64,000 nucleotides of DNA from Antedon mediterranea (taxonomy: Eukaryota; Echinodermata; Crinoidea; Comatulida; Antedonidae), in NCBI RefSeq assembly GCF_964355755.1, contig NC_092672.1:13390501-13454500 (forward strand), in the 5' to 3' direction. Of this stretch, positions 1 to 10,100 are shown in pieces. The notes below the pieces were generated by a model. It was given only the letters and a program-made list of their open reading frames with translations. It was not told the DNA's origin and ran no database searches. The number at the start of each line of letters is the position of its first letter. Position 1 is the first letter of the stretch. The translations under genes and the position numbers were made by a program.

Positions 1-150
1 AGGTACCCAATTGACATTGTCCTCGAAAGTGGAGAAACTATTCTTGTACCAGAAGAGGTCAACTTTGATGTTGAAGCAGAATTACCTATAACGATTAAAT
101 TTACAGTATCGAAAGAAAAAGTGACATCGATTTCTATTGTCGATGAATAA
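1..150 (+). CDS. 3' end of an unidentified coding sequence
   Basis: Frame 1 is open from the window edge for 49 codons and stops at 148-150 (TAA). The peptide starts RYPIDIVLESG and ends SISIVDE; it is acidic and alternates hydrophobic and charged residues like a beta-rich C-terminus. The stop overlaps AATAAA hexamers in an A-rich tail, so the coding region and its poly(A) signal lie together. That could be a compact native 3' end or a retrocopy tail. I do not recognise the family, and the 5' part is outside the window. Confidence 0.4.
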   Translation, partial: RYPIDIVLESGETILVPEEVNFDVEAELPITIKFTVSKEKVTSISIVDE

Positions 151-380
151 ATAAAAAAAAGAAAAAGGAAAAAAAAATGTTTAGTTGTGTTTTTTATTTT
201 ATTTTAAATTATCTATAACTCATTTCAAAATGGATAATTGCTAAAGCGTAAAAAGGTATTCAATATTTTATTTTTGTACCGTGTATTAAAAAAAGGTAAA
301 TTTAACATTACTAACTTAATTTAATAAATAATAAAACATAATTATGTAAATCAAGGAATTCTCAATATATGAACATAAGT
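151..380. other. AT-rich spacer, no gene seen
   Basis: It begins with an A-rich tract after the partial gene and shows no open frame or repeat that I could place. Confidence 0.4.
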
Positions 381-740
381 AAAAAACTTATTTACTCAAA
401 TTTCTTCTACACGTTAATATGTTGTTGCTGAAATAATTTCCTTCCGAAATTGCTACCTTCGCGTTTCATTTTAAAATCGTCGACATGTTAAAAATTGCAA
501 TAAATGGCAGGTCCCATAATTTTACTTATTCTACACTGTATCTGATATGTATACAGATTATACTGTGTATACTATATGACACAAAATAACAGAATTCAGC
601 AATAATAACATAATCATATTCTTCAGTTCAGGTCATAATGCCATAATCTTTATCTGTGTGCAATATTCCAACGTATGACATGCACGTGGCGTTTGTCGTG
701 CGGATAACTAATTCGTCAAAGTGACGAGTTTCATGTCTAG
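380..740 (+). mobile_element. Helitron-like repeat, 3' end (degenerate copy)
   Basis: This stretch matches 39,958-40,345 in reverse complement over several blocks: the ACACGTTAATATGTTGTTGCTGA block, a TATACTGTGTATAC block, and the terminal GCACGTGGCGT-TTGTCGTGCGG block. It ends in an imperfect hairpin (TCGTCA-AAG-TGACGA), then 9 nt, then CTAG at 737-740. A hairpin a few bases upstream of CTRR, with no inverted repeat at the other end, is the hallmark of Helitron 3' ends. The base after CTAG is A here, not the expected T, so this copy is decayed. The 5' boundary is approximate. Confidence 0.45.
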
Positions 741-839
741 ACCTAGACAGAATAAGAAAATCTGGGAACCTGACAGGCTAGCCTAGCGAGATTAAACTTC
801 ATATATGTCCGTAGAATAAACTAGGGTGTGGGACTCTTC

Positions 840-2590
840 AGGTGTTCCGTTTAGAAGGAGTAAAATTAGATTAGGAGATTATAGAAGTGGTGTTGATTGA
901 AATTGAAACCAAAGAAATGCAGCCTGCTTTGTACCTGGGACACATAGTAACTAAAGACGGAGTAAAAACAGACCTGGCTAAGATAATAATGATACACTAA
1001 TGTGTATGTGATGTTGGAAGTCTCCTTGGCCTAGCTTCCTATTACCAAACATTTATACAGGTGTTTTCAGTTTTCAAATACTTTTTGGGGCGAAAACAGA
1101 CACAAAGCATTCCGGACTATAAAACAAAAATTACAACAATCCCCGATCCCTGCATATCCAGACTATGAACAGGAATTCATATTAGACACGAACGCGAGTT
1201 ACTACGGAATTGGAGGTTTCCTGTCTCAAATTCAGAACAGGAAAGTCCGAGTAATGGCGTACAGTAGTAAAACAAAATTATTGCGTTACCATGCTTTTAA
1301 ACTCTTGTGTATATCCCGAAAGATTGACTGACGATGCTTCACTCCGTTGGCTACTTAATTTTTAAAATCCAAAGGGACAAATTTGGCCCGGACACAAACA
1401 CGGAAATGCAGATGGATTGTCGAGACGTGTTTGTAAACAGTGTGGACGTGACGATGAGAATCAGTTTACTGAAATATTCCATGCCAGATTAACTAGATTG
1501 GAACTTGAAGTACAGACCTAAAAAATAAATAGGTAGTCTATATCCCGAGTATACCAAGCAAAACTTAACAATTCTAATCGTCCTAAATGGGAGGATATAA
1601 ATCCCGACAGGGTCAGGGTTACAAATTTGTTCTGTCATATAATGAGTGATGATACTCATCCTCTCTATGATGTGATTGTCAGGCATTATATCCCCAGAAG
1701 TAGATGTATGAGAGTTCCTGTTCCTTACAGTAATGTCTGTAATTTCTTCTTATGGAGATAATAAAGTATGTCGTATGTCGTATGACAAAAGACCTTATTG
1801 GATAATTTGGGACGTACTATATACGAGAAGGAGTGTATGTCGGCGATGGGAGGCAGCGAATGGTGACAGTACCAGCAGTACCTGGAAAGTCGTAGTTCCC
1901 TATACTTTAAGGAAGAGTTTAATAAACGAGGCCCATGTTTAATGATGATATGAAAATGAAAACGATTTTATTGGCCCAAAATGCAGCAGACAAATGTAAG
2001 GGCACATATTCGAATGCGTGTTCCCTGTGCGAAGCGCAAATCACCTCCAGAACGTAGAAAAGCTAAGCTACAACAGTGGCCTGTTCGAGAACCGCTAGAA
2101 AGAGTCCCATTGGCAGTCTTGGACCATTTCCTATATCGGAACGTGTTAATATGTATGTGTTAGTTTCAATGATTAATTTTTACATTCCGATCAGGGACGA
2201 AATTTTGAGTCAACAATTTAAAGAAACAAAATCAGAACTACCCCATATAACCATGCAAAAACGTATAAGAAGGCAGAAAAAGTTGTACGATCATCGTACC
2301 AGATACTAGTTACCCCTGCCGAGATCGGCGTCCTTCAAAAGATATCTAGGGGTAAACCTGCACTTTTATACGTCAATGAAAAGAGCGAACTGAGTTTGGA
2401 ATAGGATCATATAAAAATAACGACCCTATCCCATCATCAGCACCAGCTTCTCCTAGTACAGCAAAACACAGTCATGCAAGTAATGCGCTGCAAGATAATA
2501 TTGTTACTGAGTGGTGGTACGATTACCGTGTGATGCGGAGTGGAGACGTGTTGCAAATAGAAGAAACCTCCTGCCATTAAACAACTTTCC
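840..2590 (+). pseudogene. Ty3/gypsy retrotransposon pol, decayed
   Basis: Fragments in order but in changing frames match Ty3/gypsy pol. Reverse transcriptase C-terminal part: YLGHIVTKDGVKTDLAK near 935-985. Connection: LGLASYYQTFIQVFS near 1,025-1,070. RNase H: FILDTNASYYGIGGFLSQ near 1,177-1,230. Downstream: GHKHGNADGLSRRVCKQCGR near 1,390-1,450. Integrase zinc-binding region: FYWPK near 1,965, then AHIRMRVPCAKRKSPPERRK near 2,005-2,065. C-terminal piece: MQKRIRRQKKLYDHRT near 2,253-2,300. Many frameshifts and in-frame stops break it. The early RT domain, gag and recognisable LTRs are missing. It is unrelated in sequence to the second Ty3/gypsy copy at 50-54 kb. Confidence 0.85.
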
Positions 2591-2599
2591 AGGGACCTC

Positions 2600-3490
2600 T
2601 CTCACTCTTCGTTTTGATTTTGAGTGAGTGAGACGTAAAGTTACTTTGGACCGTTCATCCCGTTGTTCTTGTATTTTTGTTGTTAATCAAAAAACGAATA
2701 TTTCGAGTTAAAAAATGTGAAGGTTCCATAAGATATTGCATCATTTGTAAAGTTACTAGATGACGAACAGAAAATACATGCATTGAATAATCTCCAAGGA
2801 ACAAAAAATTCGCTAAACATCGCTGCCTACATCAAATCAATGGACAAGAGTATATAAAAAATCTTGGTTAAAAAAAAAATTGGTAACTGGATAGTTATAA
2901 AGGGTAGCTACATTACAACTAAACAAAACATTACTTGAATGTTGAAGAGTGCACAGGCAATCTACAAAGCTCATTAAGTTTCTGCTTATTTATTTAGATT
3001 ATTAATTATTTTATATTCTTAAAAAAAAATTAGTTATATTTAAATTGTTTTGTAATTTGATATAATCAATTTAAAGCGTATTAAAACACCTTGCTACTAT
3101 AAAGTACTGTACAAAAAACTTTGGTCCACTAAGAATACGTAGATTTAATTTTCTCATTTAAATTTGTTTAAAATATTTTCTCTTTGTATTTTAGATTGAA
3201 TACTTTCAGTTAGATCAACAATTGTTTTCTATATACCTCCTGGGGTAAGCAACCAATAAATTTGAATTATTTATAGGGCATCTATTTATATATGGGGCAG
3301 ATTGTTTAACAAAGATTACACCTTTGATTCATAATAAAGAATTAGTAGTTAAAATTAGTTTAAGTACGTTTTTATTATATAACAGTGTTTGTTGATTCAG
3401 TCATGTAGAGTATTCATTATGTCCTTTTCGTTTGCTTCTAATACGAAATTTGAATTTAAGGCTATAATATTACCATGTGTTCTTAGTATT
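2600..3490. other. AT-rich intergenic stretch
   Basis: No coding frame, known repeat or RNA gene was seen. It consists of A/T runs and scattered poly(A) hexamers. Confidence 0.4.
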
Positions 3491-3496
3491 TCAGAA

Positions 3497-3562
3497 ATGC
3501 CTGGAAGGTCGTGGAAAAACCTATTTAAGGCCTGGAAACCAAGCAAATGTTTTAAGAACAGT
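3497..3562 (+). pseudogene. Unit 1 of the tandem small gene, broken
   Basis: The exon-1-like segment is intact up to ..KCFKN, but the splice donor has lost one G (AACAGTTAAG instead of AACAGGTAAG) and reads straight into TAA. A 146-bp deletion has removed the rest of the intron, its acceptor and the start of exon 2. The downstream exon-2 remnant continues to about 3,735. Confidence 0.5.
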
Positions 3563-3925
3563 TAAGTTATTATAAAGAATGGTTAAACGTTCCACCTGCC
3601 TTGAGAATTACAATCATTCAAATAATATATGGAATAGCTATCATCAAACATCGCGGCTATCACATATGACAATCAAGAATCTCCCAATTAAATACAAAAT
3701 AAAGAAGTACTGGTTTTCTCAGCGACTTCGCTGAAGAGTTTTGGCGAATCAGCCAGAATTGCGCTCGCAAACTTGGCAAAATTATAAGGATGTGATAATT
3801 ACCGCACGGTTGGATACTGCCTGAAACATGCAAAGACGATTAGAACTAATATTTCGCCGCAGAGAAGCATCCAATGATTTGCTCAGACAATTCGCTACTG
3901 CATAATTGGGCTTTATATTAATCTG

Positions 3926-4312
3926 ATGCCTGGAAGGTCGTGGAAAAACCTATTTAAGGCCTGGAAAGCAAGCAAATGTTTTAAGAACAGGTAAGTTATT
4001 ATAAAGAATGGCGAGGTATATTGAATATCCGAAAATACAATGAAGAAATAATAAATAATTTTCAGCCGGACTTTCTTTAGAAAATACGTCCTGTCCTGTT
4101 TCCATAATGTCAACGATAATGGAAATAAGGACAATGATTATCAAACATCATTTCAAGCCTGGTTAAACGTTCCACCTGGCTTGAGAATTACAATCATTCA
4201 AATAATATATGGAATAGCTATCATCAAACATCGGCTATCACATATGACAATCAAGAATCTCCCAATTAATTACAAAATAAAGGGGTACTGGTTTTCTCAG
4301 CGACTTCGCTAA
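3926..4312 (+). CDS. Two-exon small basic protein, tandem unit 2 (unknown family)
   Basis: Exon 1 is 3,926-3,990 (65 bp, ATG start). The intron is 3,991-4,065 (75 bp, GTAAGT...TTTTCAG). Exon 2 is 4,066-4,312 (TAA stop). Splicing keeps the frame and gives 103 residues. The protein starts MPGRSWKNLFKAWK and has a hydrophobic Ile-rich stretch (ITIIQIIYGIAIIK, about residues 63-76) and a basic C-terminus ending WFSQRLR. No signal peptide or known domain is recognised. Units 2 and 3 have identical reading frames and differ by a few substitutions. The differences counted between them (about 5 replacement, 2 silent) do not show purifying selection, so expression is unproven. It could also be one exon pair of a longer duplicated gene. 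Confidence 0.4.
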
Positions 4313-4500
4313 AGAATTTTGGCGAATCAGCCAGAATTATGCTTGCAAACTTGGCAAAATTATAAGGATGCGATAACCGCACGGTTAGATACTGCCTGAA
4401 ACATGCAAAGACAATTAGAACTACTATTTCGCCGCAGAGAAGCGTCCAATGATTTGCTCAGACAATTCGCTACTGCATAATTGTGCTTTATATTAATCTG

Positions 4501-4887
4501 ATGCCTGGAAGGTCGTGGAAAAACCTATTTAAGGCCTGGAAAGCAAGCAAATGTTTTAATAACAGGTAAGTTATTATAAAGAAAGGCGAGGTATATTGAA
4601 TATCCGAAAATACAATGAAGAAATAATAAATAATTTTCAGCCGGACTTTCTTTAGAAAATACGTCCTGTCCTGTTTCCATAATGTCAACGATAATGGAAA
4701 TAAGGACAATGATTATCAAACATCATTTCAAGCCTGGTTAAACGTTCCACCTAGCTTGAGAATTAAAATCATTCAAATAATATATGGAATAGCTATCATC
4801 AAACATCGGCTATCACATACGACAATCAAGAATCTCCCGATTAAATACAAAATAAAGGGGTACTGGTTTTCTCAGCGTCTTCGCTAA
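4501..4887 (+). CDS. Two-exon small basic protein, tandem unit 3 (unknown family)
   Basis: Exon 1 is 4,501-4,565, the intron 4,566-4,640 (GTAAGT...TTTTCAG), exon 2 4,641-4,887. The product has 103 residues and the same frame as unit 2. Replacements relative to unit 2 are Lys to Asn at the exon junction, Gly to Ser, Thr to Lys, Met to Thr and Asn to Lys. The splice sites are unchanged. No function is assigned. Confidence 0.4.
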
Positions 4888-5075
4888 AGAATTCTGGCGA
4901 ATCAGCCAGAATTATGCTTGCAAACTTGGCAAAATTATAAGGATTCGATAACCGCACGGTTAGATACTGCCTGAAACATGCAAAGACGATTAGAACTACT
5001 ATTTCGCCGCAGAGAAGCGTCCAATGATTTGCTCAGACAATTCGCTACTGCATAATTGCGCTTTATATTAATCCG

Positions 5076-5421
5076 ATGCCTGGAAGGTCGTGGAAAAACC
5101 TATTTAAGGCCTGGAAACCAAGCAAATGTTTTAAGAACAGGTAAGTTATTATAAAGAATGGCGAGGTATAATAAATATCCGAAAATACAATGAAGAAATA
5201 ATAAATAATTTTCAGCCGGACTTTAGACTTTCTTTAGAAAATACGTCCTGTCCTGTTTCCATAATGTCAACGATAATGGAAATACAGAAAATGATTATCA
5301 AACATCATTTCAAGCCTGGTTAAACGTTCCACCTGCCTTGAAAATTACAATCATTCAAATAATATATGGAACAGCTATCATCAAACATTGCGGCTATCAC
5401 ATACGACAATCAAGAATCTCC
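5076..5421 (+). pseudogene. Unit 4 of the tandem small gene, broken
   Basis: Exon 1 (5,076-5,140) and both splice sites are intact. Just after the acceptor an 8-bp duplication (CCGGACTTTAGACTTTCTTTAG) shifts the frame and brings a stop. The unit is also cut off near 5,421, before the C-terminal codons. Confidence 0.45.
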
Positions 5422-6920
5422 TCTCCTACTATATAAATCTGTGTGAGGGGGGAGGGGGTTGGGCTAAAATGTCTGTATAAAGACATTCCTAAAAAAATAA
5501 AGCAGGAGTTTGGAATAGACTTCCTGGTCTCCAAAGCAATTAAACTCAGAGCTGAAGAGCCTGAGAAAGCAGTACAACATTGCAAACGACAATTACACTC
5601 GTAGAGGGCACGAATTACTTGTCCCTATTACGATGTTTTGGCCCAAATATTGGGAGATCGGGCCATAGCTGTGCTCTCACAACATCTCTATCACTAGGGC
5701 TAGGCTGTTGAAAGTGAGGCATAAAACTTCCTTTATTGCGACTTTTAATTATCGACCAAATAAATGAATGGCAATATAAAAAAATACAGTATAAAAAATA
5801 CCGTATTTTGTACCAAATTTTTATACCGTTTTTTTTTAAGCAGTTGCAGCAGAAACAGGCCCTATGTGATTATGTTGTTGTGATGGAGAATTAGGCCAAA
5901 TATTTATGATGTAATTAATAAATAGTTATCAGGCCGGGTAAGAAATCCCTACGGTTCATGATTTAAGGGGATGAAAAAATGTATTTAAAACGGAGTTTGA
6001 CACCTGATACTGAAAGGAAAATCCTGTCAAAGAGGACCTCTAATGTGTCCTTTAGATAGCTTTGCATGCTTGATTTCCCCCAGCCAATTACTTACCGCAA
6101 GTTCAACGACTTGCAATCTATGAAGTCTTCCCTCAGTGCACACATCATTATTTTGATAATCTACCGCATTGTGAAGCTTAGGGGGTTTTTACCAATAACT
6201 ATTTTTGCCTAACTCAAGTATAAATGCAAAGTCATGTATCGTAAATGCCCACACCAAGACTAGTATTTTTGCAGGTGGTCATTACATAAACCATAATTAA
6301 GAGTCACAATTTTGGCTTTGAATTTACCTTTATGTAACATGTTTATGTGTTAGAAATATTGAATAAATTTTCATTGACAAAGAATTGATAAAGAGTTTTT
6401 TTTCTTTTTCTCTTTGTAAAATGAAATGAAATATTCTTTCCATTCAACAAATACAAAACATTCATTCGTTGTTTTATACCTTACTTAAGTGTTTTGGTAT
6501 TAGTAGACATGATAGGCCTACACATTACATGTTGGAACAAACTTCTCAAAATGTTTTCAACATGATACGAAATTAACCAATCAGATTGTAAGGATATACA
6601 TTCAAGTGATTTAAAATACAAAATGGAGGCTACTCATTTAAACCATGATCTCTATGTTAATCAGAAGATAATTATAGTAAACCTCCACAAATGAATTAAC
6701 TTATAGTACTGTAATATAACACAAAATATTTTGTTAATGCAACTGCTTATACATACATAACAACAGTGTATAACTGCTATATCGTGTGCAAAAAAACCTA
6801 GTACTGTTCACCATTACCTTATGCCTCTTCTTAGAACTTTATTCCAGCTTATGAATATGCTTTCCTCAATTCAATAGAAGTCAGAATGGTGTATTAAAGA
6901 ACAATTCCATACTAGCAAAT
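5422..6920. other. Intergenic stretch with one short open frame
   Basis: A plus-strand frame is open from about 5,459 to a stop at 5,602-5,604 and contains IPKKIKQEFGIDFLVSKA and a charged continuation. It looks coding in composition but has no clear start and no recognised family. The rest is AT-rich with no gene seen. Confidence 0.3.
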
Positions 6921-6922
6921 CA

Positions 6923-6928
6923 TTTATT
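6923..6928 (-). terminator. POLRMT poly(A) signal
   Basis: AATAAA on the minus strand lies 68 bases downstream of the POLRMT stop codon, in CCAATAAATGATT. It is the first such hexamer after the stop. Confidence 0.55.
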
Positions 6929-6995
6929 GGCTCATCTACTTTGGGGTAATTTTCAGTTTGATACATCTTACCTTATTGGTAGGAGACACTATATG

Positions 6996-7131
6996 TTAAC
7001 TGAAGAAATAAGTTGATTTAATTATACTGTTTAGATCAAACTCTCCTTTACTTGGAATTTTTTCTATGAAGTCTTTGAGTTCACTCATGTTCACTTTATC
7101 ATGATCACCTTTTGAACTCGATGGAATTGGG
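6996..7131 (-). CDS. POLRMT: POLRMT terminal exon
   Basis: The acceptor is TTTTTTTCAG. It encodes the last 45 codons including the stop (TAA at 6,996-6,998), ending [16 protein letters not shown], the family's C-terminal signature; the terminal FxxS-type tail packs near the active site in known structures. A 3.3-kb intron holding a whole transposon separates it from the previous exon. Confidence 0.95.
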
Positions 7132-10100
7132 CTGAAAAAAAGAGACAATTAATAATATTTATAGTACTGACTGAAGTACGTCTATGCTTTTTGTCGCGTC
7201 CAACATGGATTGCAAAAAATGGAACATTCGTGAATAGAGATGAAGTTTGTTTTGTATAGGAGAAAACATTTGTTTGAGTCATTTCAATTTGGTTAGTACT
7301 TCAAGTAAATTTATTTTTTCTTGGCTTTTTTTTGTTCAGTTTTAGTTTTATATATTTCAGGTCTGGCAATCTAACATTTTTAAATGATTGGCTATTGTCA
7401 TTGTGAATGGGCAGAAGAACAGTAGTCTAATAATAAAAAAATATTGTGTAAAAAAACATAAAAAAAATATTGTGTAAAAAAACATTAAAAAAATATTTTA
7501 GTACTAGTAGTAGTATTTCAGTATGTTACATCACTAGGACAGTCATGATATCATGCAAGGTTCATTTGACAATTGTCTAGTTGCAACAATCCTAAATTAG
7601 GGCTGGCCCTCATTCATAGCTATGAAGACACAAATTAAATGGTCGCTTGTGTCTAACATGTGTTTAGCCAGATTCAAATTATACTAGGCAATAGCTACGC
7701 TCGCGCTAAGGTCAAATTTTCGTTCGCCAAAATGGCGAAAGGTTTTGAAAAACATTAGCCAAATTGAAAATCCTTTAGCCAAATTTAAAAAACCATAAAA
7801 ATTCGCAAAAATGTTTATTAACACGTTCACTGCCAAGGCATTTTCCGTAATTTCTGTCCCAGTGCCAAGTCCCGTTTACATATTAAATTACAGTTTGAAA
7901 GTGTAACATCTGGTCACAGACTATCATGATGTCATTCAAAATACGATGGCGGGAAAAACCGTTGAGACGTATAAATACGTCACTGGCAATGGTCCAACAA
8001 TTTTATTGACTTTGCCAGGAACGTAAATATACGTCGGGGATTTTCCGCGCTAAAATCGGTCAAACCTATCATCGAGAGATAAAAACAGTAAACCACACTG
8101 AATCATTTCATCCTTTATTATTTTTATTTACTATTAGCGCAATTTATGACATGTTTGAGATGATTATATTGAGTGTGAGGGCGCCATCGTATCAACCATA
8201 TTCAATGCATGAGGGAATAAACACAAACAAACATATGACATTTATTTTTAGATTATCGTTTACGTACATCATTCATAAACTGCCATGCGATAATTCCTGT
8301 TCCAATCACCACTGCCAGCGATTCTACATACAATACAAAAGTGCTACGATTTTGACGTAGTATTACGTCTTGGCAAGTAGCGACACGCAATTTTTGGCGT
8401 ATAAATACGCCGTGGCAGTGAACGTGTTAAATAAATAATGCATGTATTTGTTTGTTATTTTACTTCTTTTACATTTATATTATTATTATTTATCCCAATG
8501 AAGCTGATTTTCGTTACCGCGATTTTAACACGTTCGTGAAATTTCAAAAAGTGACGTGTCTTTGAAGTTAAAAATATACTATTTCTTATGTACCCATGAG
8601 AATAAAAATTATATGCCTGGAAAGATCTTGTTTAAGGGATTATTTTTATATATTTTTAATCTATGTTTATTAAATATTTTAATAGAAAACACGAGTTAAA
8701 AATGAGGTACAAAAGCCGGCGAGCCGAAATCTGCGCGCTAAAAATAACTTTGGAAAACACCTACCCATTTTCGCACCCGATCCATAATAGGTGGTGGAGT
8801 AATTTTTGTTGCATGTTATCAGGCTTTAAATACTCTTTATTTTGATATGTAAATCGGTTATTATTATTATGTACATCCGCCTCATATGTCAATTTTAACG
8901 ATAACAATTTTTTAGCCTTTCTCATTATCAAAATCTGGCTAATTTAGTAATGAATTAAAGCTAATTTATATTTCTGTTTGATAAACCACATCGTTTTATT
9001 TGACTTTGCGTGGACCTGGTGCGAAGAAGCCAACAAGACCAACCACTGAAAAAAATAATCCCTACCATAAATATCAGAGTGTTTACCATTTTCCTTACGG
9101 GGGATTCAGTTCTCCGCTTATTACTAAATTACCGTCGCCTAGGTATTAGCGCGTTAATTAATGATTGGATAACCCCCGCACAGTGGACTGTTCCATTTTC
9201 TGAACTAGTATTCGCCGCACACGAGGCATGTCGAAAAATGTCGCCTCTCATCATGGAATACTTGCTTCGAAACGTCAATTTTACCGATTTATTAAATTAT
9301 TTAATAAGTGGAATATTTATCAATCTATTATATAAAACAAGTACGTTAGGAAGAAATGTACCACAGAAATTTAAGAAGCTTTGAATTTGCTATGCAGCGG
9401 CCGTAACCCATTCTATGTAGGCGGCCGAAACGCGCTTTGGCCAGGGTTGCCGTTGTAGTATACGTTGTTTCTTAGCTATTCAATTTAAAGCGCAACTTTC
9501 GGTTAGAATAATTTAAAGCGCAACTTTCGGTTAGAATAATCGAAAGGGAAATAAAATTAAACATGTTAACATTATACTATTGAGGTAATTACTTTGTTAA
9601 ATTTAAAATTCACCTTTTTGAATAACAGAACAGCCTCGTTTACGGAAATATTCGTCCACATGTTTCTGTTTACATTTTCTTCTCGAAGTTCATTTTCTAC
9701 GTCGAAGAATAGGGACTTCCCCTTTTATTCGCTCATCATCACGTCGACGACGACCGGCCACGAACCAATCACATTAACTGTGTGTCATTAAAACGTCATC
9801 GAGGCACGCTCTGCGCATGTTTAAACAGAACTAAAAAAATGAACACGGCGATCGTGACGTCGTCACATAAAATGCTGTTGTGGTAAAAAGTGTACGCGAG
9901 TCAGAAAGTACCGAAGTGTGGCGAATTCTCGCTCCCATAAGAAGTCACGCCGACCAGGCTAGGCCTAGGCTTGGAAATGTATTTTCGCCAATTTGGCGAA
10001 CGAGGCAATAATTATTTTCGCCAAATGGAGACTCCAGTCGCCATTGGCGAATTGGCGAGCGGTTAGCGTGAGCCTAGAATAGTAGGTTTTTTATATATTT

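Larger units (their letters stand above)
3497..5421 (+). repeat. 575-bp tandem array, four units
   Basis: The word ATGCCTGGAAGGTCGTGG recurs at 3,497, 3,926, 4,501 and 5,076. The last three are exactly 575 bp apart. The first unit is 146 bp shorter: it jumps from the middle of the intron-like segment to the TTAAACGTTCC block, with a shared TGG at the joint. The array ends near 5,421, part-way through unit 4. Units are more than 95 percent identical by eye. Each carries a potential two-exon gene on the plus strand (separate entries). Confidence 0.9.

Noticed and set aside
3913-4144. Minus-strand frames in the 575-bp repeat
   Set aside because: They run against the splice signals; the plus-strand spliced frame explains start, intron phase and stop better.
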